Origin: an uncultured Candidatus Nemicrothrix sp.
GTDB taxonomy: Bacteria > Actinomycetota > Acidimicrobiia > Acidimicrobiales > Acidimicrobilacustridaceae
Direction: 5' to 3'
Assembly: GCA_903867185.1 (NCBI GenBank)
Contig: CAIPQK010000171.1
Coordinates: 21,428 to 85,427, forward strand
Length of the DNA stretch: 64,000 nt
Part shown: positions 35,496-46,300 of the stretch, one piece after another
How the letters are laid out: every line of letters starts with the position of its first letter
Position numbering within the stretch: position 1 is the first letter of the stretch
Made by a program: the position numbers and the translations under genes
The notes under the pieces: generated by a model
Databases searched by the model: none
What the model was told of the DNA's origin: nothing
Seen by the model: the letters and a program-made list of their open reading frames with translations, nothing else

Positions 35496-36667
35496 GCGAA
35501 CAATGCCTCCACAAATTCATGTGCATCGAATGAAACAAGGTCTTCGGCACCTTCGCCAAGTCCGACCAACTTCACAGGAATGCCAAGCTGATCGTGAATT
35601 GCAATAACGATCCCACCCTTGGCTGATCCATCAAGTTTGGTGAGCACCACGCCCGTGAGTTCAACAGCTTCAGTGAACTGCTTGGCCTGAACCAGACCGT
35701 TCTGGCCAGTGGTCGCATCGATCACGAGAAGAACTTCGGTGACTGTCCCATCGCCCTTATCGGCAACACGACGCACCTTGCTGAGCTCTTCCATGAGGTT
35801 CACATTGTTATGAAGGCGTCCAGCAGTGTCGGCAAGAACAAGGTCAATACTGCGGGCACTTGCGGCTTCGACGCCGTCGAAAATCACAGCACTTGGGTCT
35901 CCACCCTCGTTCCCTCGAACGAATTCGGCTCCTGCGCGTTCGGCCCACATTCCAAGTTGTTCCGCGGCCGCCGCACGGAACGTATCGCCCGCCGCCATCA
36001 GAACAGTTCGACCTTCTCGTACCTCGCGAACCCCAACCTTTCCGATTGTGGTCGTCTTTCCAACCCCATTAACGCCAACAAAAAGCCACACAGTTGGGCC
36101 GGAATCACTCGAGATCTTGAGTTCGCGATCAAAGCCACTCAATCGATCGGCCATCTCATTTTTGAGCGCACCAAGAAGTTCCTCGCCATTCGAAAGACCA
36201 TCGGCTTTCACCCGCGCGCGCAGGTGATCGAGAAGTTCTTGAGTCGATCCGACACCCACATCGGCAAGGATGAGCGCCTCTTCGAGTTCATCCCACGTCT
36301 CGGCATCGATCTTTGATCGGCCTGCGATCGAACCCATTGCACCAGAAAGCGCTGCACGGGCTTTTCCGAGACGATCACGGAATCGAGGACGTTCAGCAGT
36401 CTCTTCGGCGTCCGCTTCTTCGGCGACCTCGCCTTCGGCAACAACGTCATCGACGGGAACATGGGTCGCAAGATCAGCAGCGACCTCGGCTTCGACCAGT
36501 GCAGCGCGCTCTACTTCTTCAGCAGGAACAACACGGTCGTCGACCAGAGTGCGGCGCTTCGACGGCGGTTCCAACGTCCCACGGCGATTCCGAGGGGCAA
36601 TGAATCCGAGTCCGACAATCAGGCCAAGGACGATGACGACGGCAACGATGATGAGAATCACAGTCAT
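35492..36667 (-). CDS. ftsY: Signal recognition particle receptor FtsY
   Basis: Protein of 391 residues. It starts with a membrane helix (TVILIIVAVVIVLGLIVGLG), followed by an acidic A region (residues 45-95, Glu/Ala-rich) and the NG GTPase domain: GVNGVGKTTT, DTAGRLHNN, TKLDGSAKGG. It docks SRP-ribosome complexes on the membrane. The N-terminal helix is typical of actinobacterial FtsY. Confidence 0.97.
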   Translation of the reverse strand: MTVILIIVAVVIVLGLIVGLGFIAPRNRRGTLEPPSKRRTLVDDRVVPAEEVERAALVEAEVAADLATHVPVDDVVAEGEVAEEADAEETAERPRFRDRLGKARAALSGAMGSIAGRSKIDAETWDELEEALILADVGVGSTQELLDHLRARVKADGLSNGEELLGALKNEMADRLSGFDRELKISSDSGPTVWLFVGVNGVGKTTTIGKVGVREVREGRTVLMAAGDTFRAAAAEQLGMWAERAGAEFVRGNEGGDPSAVIFDGVEAASARSIDLVLADTAGRLHNNVNLMEELSKVRRVADKGDGTVTEVLLVIDATTGQNGLVQAKQFTEAVELTGVVLTKLDGSAKGGIVIAIHDQLGIPVKLVGLGEGAEDLVSFDAHEFVEALFA

Positions 36668-36754
36668 GGGCTGGCAAGCCTAGTGGGCTGCCCTTCCGGC
36701 CCATCCGGGCGACGCGGTCCGCCCCTTGAGGCCCTCAACGCCAGCCCCAGCGCG

Positions 36755-36783
36755 TCGATGGCCGCCCTTGGAGCGGCCATCGA
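36755..36783 (-). terminator. Hairpin terminator candidate after the protease gene
   Basis: An 11-bp stem, TCGATGGCCGC/GCGGCCATCGA, with a 7-nt loop lies 26 nt after the stop of the HtrA-like protease. No U-tract. Apart from this hairpin, the 141-nt gap to ftsY shows nothing clear. Confidence 0.5.
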
Positions 36784-36808
36784 TCGAAACCCGTTGTGGT
36801 GCCGCTTG

Positions 36809-38065
36809 TTACTTCAGCGTGCCCAGCGTGACGTCGACATCGAGAACCTTGCCGTCTCGATTGATCTCAACGACAACCTTGTCGCCAGGGTTATAGCCAC
36901 TGGCCATGCCCCTTAGTTCATCAAAACTGCGCACCGGCACCCCGTCGACAGCAACGATGAGGTCGCCCGACTTAATGCCCGCCTTGTCGGCGGCGCCGCC
37001 GCTTGTGACGCTCTGGACATAAGCACCAGCGCTACCCGATGGTGTCGTGCTCGGACCACTGAGCCCGAGTCCCGCTCGAGCCACGGTCTTGCCTGCAGCA
37101 AGTTGGTCCGCAACACGCTTGGCGGTCGAGATCGGAATGGCAAAACCGATGCCAGTGTTCTCGCCCGTCTGGCTATAGATCGAAGAGTTGATGCCCATGA
37201 TCTCGGCGTTGCGATTCGCAAGCGCACCACCCGAGTTGCCGGGGTTGATGGAAGCATCGGTCTGGATCATGTTGATCACGACGCTCTTCTCATTGGGCAC
37301 CGGACGGTTCACCGCTGAAACGATGCCCGAGGTCACCGTCTGTTCAAGGCCATACGGGCTACCAACGGCAACGGCAATCTGCCCAACGTGGGGCTTCTCC
37401 TGCGCCAACTTCGCCGGCGGAGCTTGAAGGCCAGCAGCGCGAACAACCGCTATATCGGTACCGGTGTCGGCACCAAGAACCTGGCCCTTCACCGCTGTTC
37501 CGTGCGAATCGCGAACTGTCACCGTCGCCGAAGTTCCGACGACATGAGCATTAGTAATGAATAAATCGGTGTCGTATGCAACGCCAGAACCAAGGCCATC
37601 GCTGGTTTCAATCTGCACGACCGACGGACTCACTGTCGCCGCAACATAGGCAATTGGTTCTGAGCCGGGATCAATGGTGACGGCAGTCGTGGTGACTTGA
37701 CCATTGGCACTCGAGCTACGAACCACAGTCGTCTTGTTGTTATCGATGAGTGATCGAATGCCGAAGCCAAGGCCGAACAGGCCGACGACAACAACGAGAG
37801 CAACAACGAGAGCAACGACAACGCGAAGGAACGGATTCGAGCGACGCGGACCAGACGAGTTCGCAGGGCGATCCGGAGGAGGTGTCGGTGCACCGCCCCA
37901 TGCGTCGTTCGCTGGAATCGGCGCGGCTGGAATCGGCGCGACTGGCGCGGCACTTTCCCACGACGGAGGCATCGGAGCGGGCGTCCAACCACTCGGCGGC
38001 GCGGGTGGCGTCGGAGGGGACGGAGGCTGAGGTGGCATTGCGGGGGGCTGGTTATCCCAGGTCAT
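36809..38065 (-). CDS. HtrA/DegP-like trypsin-type serine protease with PDZ domain
   Basis: Protein of 418 residues. A Pro-rich cytoplasmic N-terminus (1-75) precedes a membrane helix (VVVALVVALVVVVGLFGLG). The protease domain follows with catalytic His in ITNAHVVG, Asp in TGTDIAVV and Ser in NPGNSGGAL. A C-terminal PDZ domain (GLSGPST to the end) completes it. The protease is predicted to act outside the membrane in envelope protein quality control. ATG start with AGGAG upstream. Confidence 0.93.
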   Translation of the reverse strand: MTWDNQPPAMPPQPPSPPTPPAPPSGWTPAPMPPSWESAAPVAPIPAAPIPANDAWGGAPTPPPDRPANSSGPRRSNPFLRVVVALVVALVVVVGLFGLGFGIRSLIDNNKTTVVRSSSANGQVTTTAVTIDPGSEPIAYVAATVSPSVVQIETSDGLGSGVAYDTDLFITNAHVVGTSATVTVRDSHGTAVKGQVLGADTGTDIAVVRAAGLQAPPAKLAQEKPHVGQIAVAVGSPYGLEQTVTSGIVSAVNRPVPNEKSVVINMIQTDASINPGNSGGALANRNAEIMGINSSIYSQTGENTGIGFAIPISTAKRVADQLAAGKTVARAGLGLSGPSTTPSGSAGAYVQSVTSGGAADKAGIKSGDLIVAVDGVPVRSFDELRGMASGYNPGDKVVVEINRDGKVLDVDVTLGTLK

Positions 38066-38166
38066 AGAAATCGGCTCCTGCAGCGGGTTCGGAAGAGATC
38101 GTACGGACGCCGGGCGGCGAACGTGTGGGCAACGTACCGATGGGTAGCGAAAGAGGAACGAAAGTC

Positions 38167-38192
38167 AAAAAAATCGTGCGCTGGCGCGCGAC
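38167..38192 (-). terminator. Rho-independent terminator of the two-component operon
   Basis: On the minus strand a GC-rich imperfect stem (TCGCGCG with CGCACGA) is followed directly by seven T residues, 14 nt beyond the histidine kinase stop. It is the clearest U-tract terminator in the window. The remaining 100 nt to the protease hold its ribosome binding site only. Confidence 0.75.
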
Positions 38193-38206
38193 CTCCACGA
38201 GATCGC

Positions 38207-39496
38207 TCAACTCCCTGGTGAGGGCGGTGACGATTGCGGCGGGGCGAGCGCCGGAAGCCAAAGAGCAAAGGCCGAGCCGTGATCTACCTGCGAAACGAGC
38301 TTGACTTCGCCTCCATGGGCTTCGGCGATCTGACGAACAATCGTCAAACCCAGTCCACTGCGTCCTTGTTCGCGCCCCTCTCGTGAGTCGCCTCGCCAGA
38401 AACGCTGGAACACCCGATCTTGGTCAACCAGATCAATCCCTGGGCCTTGATCTTCAACGGCCATCCACGCCCATGGACCTTCGAGGCCGCCGCGAAGCCG
38501 AACCGTGGTGCCTTCGGGTGAATACCGGATGGCGTTGGCTAAAAGATTGCCAAGCGCCTGGCGCAGAGCAAGGCGATCGCCCACTACCCACAAACCACTG
38601 GGTGCATGGTGAACAAGATGAACACCTGCCGCCATTGCGGGTGCGGTGAATTCCTCAGCGGCCTCGTTGATGAGCAACGCGAGGTCAACCGGATCACGTT
38701 CAAGCGAAAGCGTTCCCTTGCGCGCGTAGACAAGCAGGTCATCGACCAATCGCGCCATGCGTTCAGATGATCGCTCCACCACTTCGGCCGCGTGTCGAAG
38801 TTCCCCAGCGCTTGCATCGGGGTCAGCCAGGGTTACTTCGAGATTTGTCCGGATAACGGCCAGTGGGTTTCGCAATTCATGGCTTGCTTCATGGATGAAC
38901 TGTCGCTGCCCTTCGAACGCTTCATCGAGCCGGCCGAGCATGTCGTCAAACGTGTCTGCCAGTTGTCGCAGTTCATCGTTCGGACCGCCAAGATCAATTC
39001 GTTGTTTGAGATCGCTCGCTTGAATCTCACGAACCGAATTTGAGATTTCACCAAGAGGACGGAGTAATCGACCGCTCACGATCCAACCAACAATGAGACT
39101 GAGAAAGAAGAGTGCCAACAAGGCCCAGAACGAATAGACCCGCAACGCATCGAGCGCTCGTTCGTTGACCGCCCGCTGAACCAATTGCGCCTGATCAGGC
39201 TGGATGAATGTGATGCCGCCAACTTGAAACGCCGTCGCCGAAATCTTTTGATTTTTCAGCGAATATTGCAGGCCTAAATAGATGCCGCCGACAACAAGAG
39301 CAGCAAGTCCGAAGACAAGAATCGACCACACCGCGGTAAGCCGGAACCGAATCGAACCCATCCACGAAGGAAGGCGATTCGATGTTCGGTGCGAACGTGA
39401 ATGCAGACGCGTCCGAACCGTGCTCGTCACACGCGTTTGGTCAATCTTGACCTCGAGCTCATCTTCGACTGGCGGCGGAAGGTGCGGATCAATCAC
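38207..39496 (-). CDS. Sensor histidine kinase
   Basis: Membrane kinase of 429 residues. Two helices (about 52-75 and 122-142) enclose an outer loop of about 45 residues. A HAMP region then leads to the phospho-acceptor His206 in HEASHELRNPLAV, the ATPase N box ALGNLLANAIRYSPEG, G1 DQGPGI and G2 GRSGLGLTIV. It overlaps its response regulator gene (ATGA), giving a cognate pair. The stimulus is unknown. The adjacent extracytoplasmic protease suggests envelope stress. Confidence 0.93.
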   Translation of the reverse strand: MIDPHLPPPVEDELEVKIDQTRVTSTVRTRLHSRSHRTSNRLPSWMGSIRFRLTAVWSILVFGLAALVVGGIYLGLQYSLKNQKISATAFQVGGITFIQPDQAQLVQRAVNERALDALRVYSFWALLALFFLSLIVGWIVSGRLLRPLGEISNSVREIQASDLKQRIDLGGPNDELRQLADTFDDMLGRLDEAFEGQRQFIHEASHELRNPLAVIRTNLEVTLADPDASAGELRHAAEVVERSSERMARLVDDLLVYARKGTLSLERDPVDLALLINEAAEEFTAPAMAAGVHLVHHAPSGLWVVGDRLALRQALGNLLANAIRYSPEGTTVRLRGGLEGPWAWMAVEDQGPGIDLVDQDRVFQRFWRGDSREGREQGRSGLGLTIVRQIAEAHGGEVKLVSQVDHGSAFALWLPALAPPQSSPPSPGS

Positions 39497-40167
39497 GGGT
39501 CGAGTAACCGGTATCCAGAACCGATGAGCGTTTCGAGAAGCGGAGTTTCGCCATCAAGCGAAACTTTGCGACGAAGCGTTCCGACGGTGACGCGCACGGT
39601 ATTCGTAAACGGATCTGCGTGTTCATCCCATACATGCTCAAGCAATTCTTCTTGTGAAATGACTTCACCGGCGTGGAGCATGAAATAGCGGAGTAACGAG
39701 AATTCTTTGGCAGTGAGGTCGAGGCGACGCATTCCACGCTTTGCTTCGTGTCGTGCATCGTCGAGTTCGAGTTCGCCAACGACCGTCACCGCAGAAACTG
39801 CCCGAGAATCACGACGAAGCAACGACCGCACTCGGGCGAGGAGTTCAGGGAATGCAAACGGTTTGACCAAATAATCATCAGCACCGTCATCAAGGCCCGA
39901 CACTCGATCGTCAAGACCATCGCGAGCAGTAAGCATCAGGATGCGTGGCTGAGGGTCAGCTTGCTCTCGGACCTTTCGGCAAACCTCGCGCCCGTCTATT
40001 CCGGGCATCGTGATATCGAGACACAGCAAGTCGTAGGTATTGATCATGACTTTGTCGAGTGCATCGGCCCCATCGTTCGAGACGTCGACCGCGTAACCCT
40101 CACGGCGCAAACCACGGGCCACCGCCTCCGCCAGCTCTACTTCGTCATCAACCACGAGCACTCGCAC
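39493..40167 (-). CDS. OmpR-family response regulator
   Basis: Protein of 224 residues: receiver domain with DDE at 7-9, phospho-acceptor Asp51 in LLCLDITMPGIDG and Lys in LVKPFAF, then a winged-helix DNA-binding domain (LTAKEFSLLRYFMLHAGEV, GSGYRLL). GTG start with a -10 element 7 nt upstream. It is the first gene of the operon with the histidine kinase. Confidence 0.95.
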   Translation of the reverse strand: MRVLVVDDEVELAEAVARGLRREGYAVDVSNDGADALDKVMINTYDLLCLDITMPGIDGREVCRKVREQADPQPRILMLTARDGLDDRVSGLDDGADDYLVKPFAFPELLARVRSLLRRDSRAVSAVTVVGELELDDARHEAKRGMRRLDLTAKEFSLLRYFMLHAGEVISQEELLEHVWDEHADPFTNTVRVTVGTLRRKVSLDGETPLLETLIGSGYRLLDP

Positions 40168-40174
40168 GGTGTTG

Positions 40175-40180
40175 ACGGTA
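40175..40180 (-). promoter_or_regulatory. -10 element for a probable leaderless transcript (response regulator)
   Basis: TACCGT on the minus strand lies 7 nt before the GTG start at 40167, with no ribosome binding site. Confidence 0.45.
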
Positions 40181-40352
40181 CCGCCCCCGACTCCCCCACC
40201 CCTTGCACTCGGGGGACGTCATCGCCCCAAACGGCCAACGACAACGTCTCCGCTCCGCTTTATGGTGTCCTTCGGTCCGATGTGGTCCCCTTCCCACCAT
40301 GACTGCCACCCATAACGCCCCAACGTCCACGAATCCTTTCCAGGAGCCCCCG

Positions 40353-41396
40353 ATGTCAGATCAGCCCTTCCCCCCAGCTTCCAACGAACCCGTGGCCGCG
40401 ACCGCCACCGAGGCCGCTCTTCTTGAATCGGCGCTCATGGAAATGAAGAAAGTCATCGTGGGCCAAGACCGTGCCATCGAACGCCTCTTCGTGGGGCTCC
40501 TCGCTCGGGGCCACGTGCTTCTTGAGGGTGTTCCTGGTCTGGCCAAGACACTTGCGGTCGAAACACTCGCGACAGTGATCGGGGGCGATTACAACCGACT
40601 GCAGTTCACGCCCGACCTTCTCCCCGCCGATCTCGTCGGCACACGAATTTTCCGTGCGTCGAACGAATCGTTCGATATCGAATGGGGTCCGGTGTTCGCC
40701 AACATCGTATTGGCCGATGAAATCAACCGCGCTCCAGCGAAGGTGCAGTCAGCACTTCTCGAGGTCATGGCTGAGCACCAGGTTTCAATCGCCGGAACCA
40801 CGAAGAAGGTTCCCGAACCGTTCTTGGTACTCGCCACACAGAACCCCATCGAGAGCGAAGGCGTCTATCCACTCCCAGAGGCACAGCGCGATCGATTCCT
40901 CATGAAGGTTGTTGTCGGTTACCCAACAGCAGCAGAGGAAGCACAGATCGTGGCCCGCATGAGCGCGGGAGCACCAAAGGCTCAGCAAATTCTGAGTCTC
41001 GAACAACTCATCGAACTGCAGAAATCCTGCGACGCCGTGCATATTGCGCCTGCCGTTGCCGATTACGCGGTTCGCCTTGTCCTCGCCACTCGCGAACCGG
41101 CTGCATACGGGCTTCCGGAACTTGCCGAACTCATCTCTTGGGGCGGAAGTCCGCGAGCATCGCTCGGTCTCGTCGCTGGCGGACGGGCCCTCGCTCTCAT
41201 GAGAGGTCGCGGCTATGTCTTGCCTCAAGACATTTTCGATATCGCTCCCGACGTGCTGCGTCACCGTGTGGTGCCGTCCTATGAAGCGCTGGCACAGGGA
41301 CTCTCTGTCGAGCAGATCCTCGCCCGCCTTTTGTCGACCGTTCACGCGCCAGTCATTGCGCCGTCGCAGAACCCGACCGCTGTCGCCGGCCGGTGA
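40353..41396 (+). CDS. MoxR-family AAA+ ATPase
   Basis: Protein of 347 residues: Walker A GVPGLAKT, Walker B VLADEINRAP, sensor ATQNPIESEG and arginine finger PEAQRDRF. MoxR proteins act with VWA partners as chaperones for protein complexes or metal insertion. ATG 40353 was chosen because CAGGAG precedes it, though an in-frame ATG at 40299 is possible. The DUF58 gene follows in a GTGA overlap. Confidence 0.93.
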   Translation: MSDQPFPPASNEPVAATATEAALLESALMEMKKVIVGQDRAIERLFVGLLARGHVLLEGVPGLAKTLAVETLATVIGGDYNRLQFTPDLLPADLVGTRIFRASNESFDIEWGPVFANIVLADEINRAPAKVQSALLEVMAEHQVSIAGTTKKVPEPFLVLATQNPIESEGVYPLPEAQRDRFLMKVVVGYPTAAEEAQIVARMSAGAPKAQQILSLEQLIELQKSCDAVHIAPAVADYAVRLVLATREPAAYGLPELAELISWGGSPRASLGLVAGGRALALMRGRGYVLPQDIFDIAPDVLRHRVVPSYEALAQGLSVEQILARLLSTVHAPVIAPSQNPTAVAGR

Positions 41397-42394
41397 GCGC
41401 CAAAAAAACGGCGGCCCCCTCAATCGACGGAACCCCCGCCGCGGAAATCCTCCGCCGACTCGAAATCACTGTCACCCGCCGACTCGACGGACTCTTACAA
41501 GGCGACCATCGCGGGCTCACCCCCGGTCACGGTTCGGAGCCTGGCGAGATCCGCGCCTATCAACCTGGTGATGACGTTCGTCGTATCGATTGGAATGTGA
41601 CCGCCCGACTCGGCGAGACCCATGTACGCGACAGCGTCGCCGATCGCGAACTCGAAACGTGGATCCTCGTCGATGCATCGGCTTCGCTCGCATTCGGCAC
41701 CGCAACCTGCGAAAAGCGCGACCTTGCGCTTGCTGGAGTTGCGGCAACAGGATTCCTCACCGCCCGCACGGGTAACCGAATTGGAGCGATGACCATCGGA
41801 CCCGATGGCGCATCTCCACCCATTCCAGCTCGATCGGGCCGCGTCCACATGCAAGCGCTCCTACGCCGCGTGCTCGGTGCGCTCGATAACCCGCAGCCGG
41901 GTCGTACCGATCTCACCGCTGGGTTGCGCCGCATTGCCGGCACCGCAAAGCGACGAGGACTCATTGTCGTTATTTCCGATTTCCTCGACCCAGGCCTCTG
42001 GGATACAGCTTTGCGAACTCTGGCGCTTCGCCATGATGTTCTTTGCATCGAAGTCGTTGACCCAGTAGAGCTTGAACTTCCTGATGTCGGAATGCTTGTT
42101 CTCCATGACGCCGTCACCGGTCATGAAATTGAAGTTCCGACAGGCAATGCAAAGTTCCGCGAACGTTACGCACTTGCTGCAGCCGAACAACGGGCAGTAA
42201 TCGCATCACGAATTCGCACCACAAGTGCCGACCACCTCGTGCTTCGCACTGACCGAGATTGGTTACTCGACCTCGCCCGTTTCGTATCTCGTCGCCGTGA
42301 TCGCATCGATTCGCAGTCACGTTCTGCCGCGCATGGCTCTGGAAATGTCGGAGCAATTGCCGGAGCGACCCTCACCACTGGAGCCGTCCGATGA
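41393..42394 (+). CDS. DUF58 domain protein
   Basis: Protein of 333 residues with the DUF58 signature YQPGDDVRRIDWNVTAR and a degenerate VWA-like core, ILVDASASLAFG. DUF58 genes lie next to moxR in many bacteria and are thought to form a complex with it. Both ends overlap neighbours (GTGA, ATGA), giving one moxR-DUF58-VWA unit. Confidence 0.92.
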   Translation: MSAKKTAAPSIDGTPAAEILRRLEITVTRRLDGLLQGDHRGLTPGHGSEPGEIRAYQPGDDVRRIDWNVTARLGETHVRDSVADRELETWILVDASASLAFGTATCEKRDLALAGVAATGFLTARTGNRIGAMTIGPDGASPPIPARSGRVHMQALLRRVLGALDNPQPGRTDLTAGLRRIAGTAKRRGLIVVISDFLDPGLWDTALRTLALRHDVLCIEVVDPVELELPDVGMLVLHDAVTGHEIEVPTGNAKFRERYALAAAEQRAVIASRIRTTSADHLVLRTDRDWLLDLARFVSRRRDRIDSQSRSAAHGSGNVGAIAGATLTTGAVR

Positions 42395-43350
42395 TGGGTA
42401 TTTCGTTTCTCAGTCCATGGCGACTGTTGTTACTTTTTGTCGTCGTCGCCCTAGGCATCACTTACGCCATGTTCCAAAAGCGGCGTTCCAAGTACGCAGT
42501 GCGATTCACAAATCTCGCATTGCTCGAATCGCTCGCCCCGAATCGACCAGGTTGGCGCCGACATATCGCCGCGGCGGTGCAGCTGTTTGCACTCGCTGCA
42601 CTTGTGCTCGCATTTGCCCAGCCAGTGCACGATGTAAAAGTTCCTCGTGAACGCGCCACGGTCATGCTCGCCCTTGACGTTTCGTTGTCGATGGAAGCAA
42701 CCGACGTGAAGCCCAGTCGGATCGAAGCAGCAAAGGCCGCTGCCACCGCCTTCCTTGATGATGTTCCAAAGCAGTTCAATGTGGGCCTCGTCACTTTTGC
42801 GGGTAGCTCGAAAATTCGAGTCGCCCCGACGACCGATCGCCAACAAGTTGCGAATGCGATCCAGAATGCTCAATTAGCCGATGGGACGGCAATTGGAGAC
42901 GCGATCGATTCGAGCCTCGATGCACTCGGCGATGTTCCGCCAGCACCCGATGGCGCAGCAGTTCCGGCGGCGATCGTGTTGCTCTCTGACGGCACCACCA
43001 CGATGGGCACAGCGAATGCAACGGCAACACAACGCGCCTCAGATGAAGGCGTACCGGTTTCAACGATCGCTTTCGGAACAGCGACCGGCACCGTCACCCT
43101 TCCAAATGGTCAGAGTGTCAGCGTTCCTGTCGATGCACCTGCGCTGAAAACAATTGCGCAGGAAACAGGCGGCAACTCCTACGAAGCAACCACACAGAAC
43201 CAGTTGACCGACGTCTATTCAAAGATCGGTTCTTCAATTGGATTCGACGATGGGCAGTCGTCACTCACCCAGTGGTTCATTGCGGCCTCGTTCCTCACCC
43301 TGGCTATTACGTCAGGGCTGGCACTGGCTTGGTCGAACCGACTGCCATAA
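42391..43350 (+). CDS. VWA-domain membrane protein (BatA-like)
   Basis: Protein of 319 residues. Two N-terminal helices (WRLLLLFVVVALGITYAMF and VQLFALAALVLAFA) precede a von Willebrand A domain with MIDAS motif LDVSLSMEATD and Thr/Asp residues around AIVLLSDGTTT. A final helix lies near the C-terminus. It is probably the membrane-tethered partner of the MoxR ATPase. The stop is only 9 nt from the convergent smc stop. Confidence 0.9.
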   Translation: MMGISFLSPWRLLLLFVVVALGITYAMFQKRRSKYAVRFTNLALLESLAPNRPGWRRHIAAAVQLFALAALVLAFAQPVHDVKVPRERATVMLALDVSLSMEATDVKPSRIEAAKAAATAFLDDVPKQFNVGLVTFAGSSKIRVAPTTDRQQVANAIQNAQLADGTAIGDAIDSSLDALGDVPPAPDGAAVPAAIVLLSDGTTTMGTANATATQRASDEGVPVSTIAFGTATGTVTLPNGQSVSVPVDAPALKTIAQETGGNSYEATTQNQLTDVYSKIGSSIGFDDGQSSLTQWFIAASFLTLAITSGLALAWSNRLP

Positions 43351-43359
43351 GTCGGACGC

Positions 43360-46300
43360 TTACGAAGACACCTTTTCGCTGACGACCTTCGACGAACCAC
43401 CCGACTGCATGGACACGCCATAAAGGCAATCGGCTGCTTCCATCGTGCGCTTCTGATGGCTCACGATGACCAGCTGAGCGTCGTTACGGAATTCGGCAAC
43501 AAGGCCAAGGAACCGACTGAGGTTCATGTCATCGAGGGCAGCTTCGACTTCGTCCATTACGTAGAACGGCGACGGTCGACTGCGGAACACCGCGAACAAA
43601 TAGGCCAACGCAGTAAGCGAACGCTCACCACCCGAAAGCAATGACAGCTTCCGGACGTTTTTACCTGAGGGCTTGGCCTCGACTTCGATGCCGGTGAGCA
43701 GCAGGTTGTCGGGCTCGGTGAGCTTCAGTCGACCCTGGCCACCTGGGAACAGGGTCTGGAACAATGATTCGAAGTTCGCAGCGACATCGGCGAAGGCCGC
43801 CGCGAAAACGCTAACGATTTCACCGTCGATGGCACGAATCACCTTCGCAAGTTCACGACGGCTTTCTTTAACATCTTCGAGTTGCTGTTCGAGGAACGTA
43901 TGACGTTCTTGCAACGCATCGAATTCTTCAAGAGCCAGCGGATTGATTGGCCCCATCAGACGTAGGTCGCGTTCAAGTTCGCGTGCTCGACCAGCAGCAG
44001 TCGCACCTTCGGCAAGTTCCGGGCATTCGCTGGCGATCGCGACATCGGGTTCGCAATCGAGATCGCGGCGTAGTGCTTCCACCGCGGCTTCGATGCGCAT
44101 TTCGATTTCGGCATGATCGATTTCGGCTCGCTGCAAACGCTCGCGAACTTCGCCAAGACCGCGTTCTTGTTCAGAACGCTGGCGGCGCAGACCATCGAGA
44201 CGACCAGCAACCCCGCGTGCGGCTTCGGACTGCTGACGGCGACGCTCGCGGAAGTCGGAAAGCCGCCCTTCAATAAGAGAAGAACGATTCTGGACGAGCG
44301 CCGACAAACGATCGAGTGCAGTCTGGGTCCGATCGAGTTCCAAACGACGCGCTTCGGCAGCTTCGCGTTCTGCCGCAGCGCCATCGAGGCGGGTTTCGAC
44401 CTCGGAGAGGCGACCGGTCAGGAACTGACGACGTTCGACAACCGCAACACTGCGTACTTCAAGATCGCTCCGACGGGAACCAACTTCGGCAGCTTGCTCT
44501 TCAAGCCGCGAACGAGACTCGGCCATGCGGCGAGCCGAAGCAGCTAATTCGTTGTCGGCCGCTTCGAGTTCGGGGAGCATTCCCTCGAGTTCTGCGATTC
44601 GGGCGTCTTCACGTGTGACGCGTTCGGAGAGTTCAACGAGGTGATCGTTCAGCGCTTCGGCTTCTGTCGCCGCATCACGGCGATCGGTTTCCGCCCGCTG
44701 AAGGCGATCGCCTGCAGCAGTAAGTCGCGAATCGTTGACGTCGAGTTCGCGAGCAAGAGCTGCTTCGACCGCTGCCGCTTCAGAAAGTTCCTTTCGAGCG
44801 GCTTCGAGTACCAATGCCGCGTCCGACGCACGAACTTCGGCCTCTTCGGCACGGCGAGTTGCATCGTCAAGCGCAGCACCTGTGGCACCGGCGCCAGAGG
44901 AGCCGACACGCCAACCACTCATTCCGAATCGATCGCCGGTATTGGTGACCACGATGGCATCTGGGTACGCGAGCGATGCATCGACGGCCTGGACCCATCC
45001 GCCATCGATGACAACGGCTGACCCAAGGAGTGCATCGAGCAGTGGCTCGACATCGGGACGACGAGCACGCACATGCCCCCGCAACGGAGCACCGATCGGA
45101 GGCGCGGTTCGGGCGGATCGTTCGGCACCGAGGGCCAGCACCGCGCCGCTCAAAGATTCGGCGCTAAGCGCTTCAAGCGCCCGACGACCAGAAGCGACAC
45201 CATCGACGACTACCGCAGCAAGCGCTTCGCCCACGGCGGCTTCAAACGCGGATTCCCAACCAGCATCGATTTCGACGAGATCGAGGACTGTGCCTAGAAC
45301 GCCATCGATACCGGCAAGGCGTTCGGTGCCTGCACGAGAGCGGGCTTCATCGAGCGCAAGAGCCAAAGCTTCAACACGGGCACGCCACGCATGCTGTTCG
45401 CTTTCCGCTGAACGATGAACCGACTCGGCCGCTTCAACAGCCGATTCCGCCTGTGAGCGACGAGACTCCGCTGATTCCATCGATTCGACGAGCGGAAGTT
45501 CTGCTGATTCAAGTTCGATCAATTGACCGCGCAGAGATTCTGTTTCGGTGAGTAATTGCGCAGCCTTTTCGGCGAGCGCCGTTGCGCGAGTCGCGATGCG
45601 ATCTCGTTCTTCACGAGCCCGACCGGATGCCGTGCGCAACGCAGCGAGTTCGCCACGAACTTCGGCCGCGGCGCCAGTAGGCGCGGGGATTCCAGTGGAC
45701 CACTGTTCTTCGAACGCCAAACGTTCAGCAGCGAGCAATTCCTCGGCGTCTGCAAGTTCGGCAACCAACGGCGCGAACCCTTCGGCCTCGGCTTCAACCT
45801 CGGAAAGTTCCGTGGCCAATCGGGCCGCTTCCGCCTCGAGCGAGGCGACAACGCCCTGATCGACTGACGCACCGCGTAAACGATCAAGACCGCGGCGACG
45901 TTCTGTGAGAACTGCCGACAAACCACGAGCTTGCTGGAACAACGATTCGTACGATGCGAGTCCGTCGCCGAGGTCATCGCCACCCATGGCGGTGAGTTCA
46001 GCTTCAACCGACATGATCTGTGCGTCGAGTTCCGCCAATGAACGGCGCAGACGTTCTTCTTCTGACGAAAGTTCAGCGCGGCCACGCATGCCGTTTTCGA
46101 GACGAGTGCGCAAACCCGCAAGTTCGCGACCGGCGATGAAGATCCGCAATGCGGTGAGTTCGGAGACGACGCCAGCATGACGACGGGCAGCATCGGCTTG
46201 ACGCTCAAGAGGACGCAACTGGCGACGAACTTCGCGAAGAAGGTCCTGCAGGCGAGTGAGATTGCCCTCGGTGGACATCAGGCGACGCTCAGACTTTTCC

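Noticed and set aside
43341-43360. Small hairpin between the VWA and smc genes
   Set aside because: It is a 5-bp stem overlapping a stop codon, too weak to call a terminator.
45519-46208. Long extra frame within smc
   Set aside because: It is an alternative-frame shadow of the high-GC coiled-coil coding sequence, with no motif or ribosome binding site.
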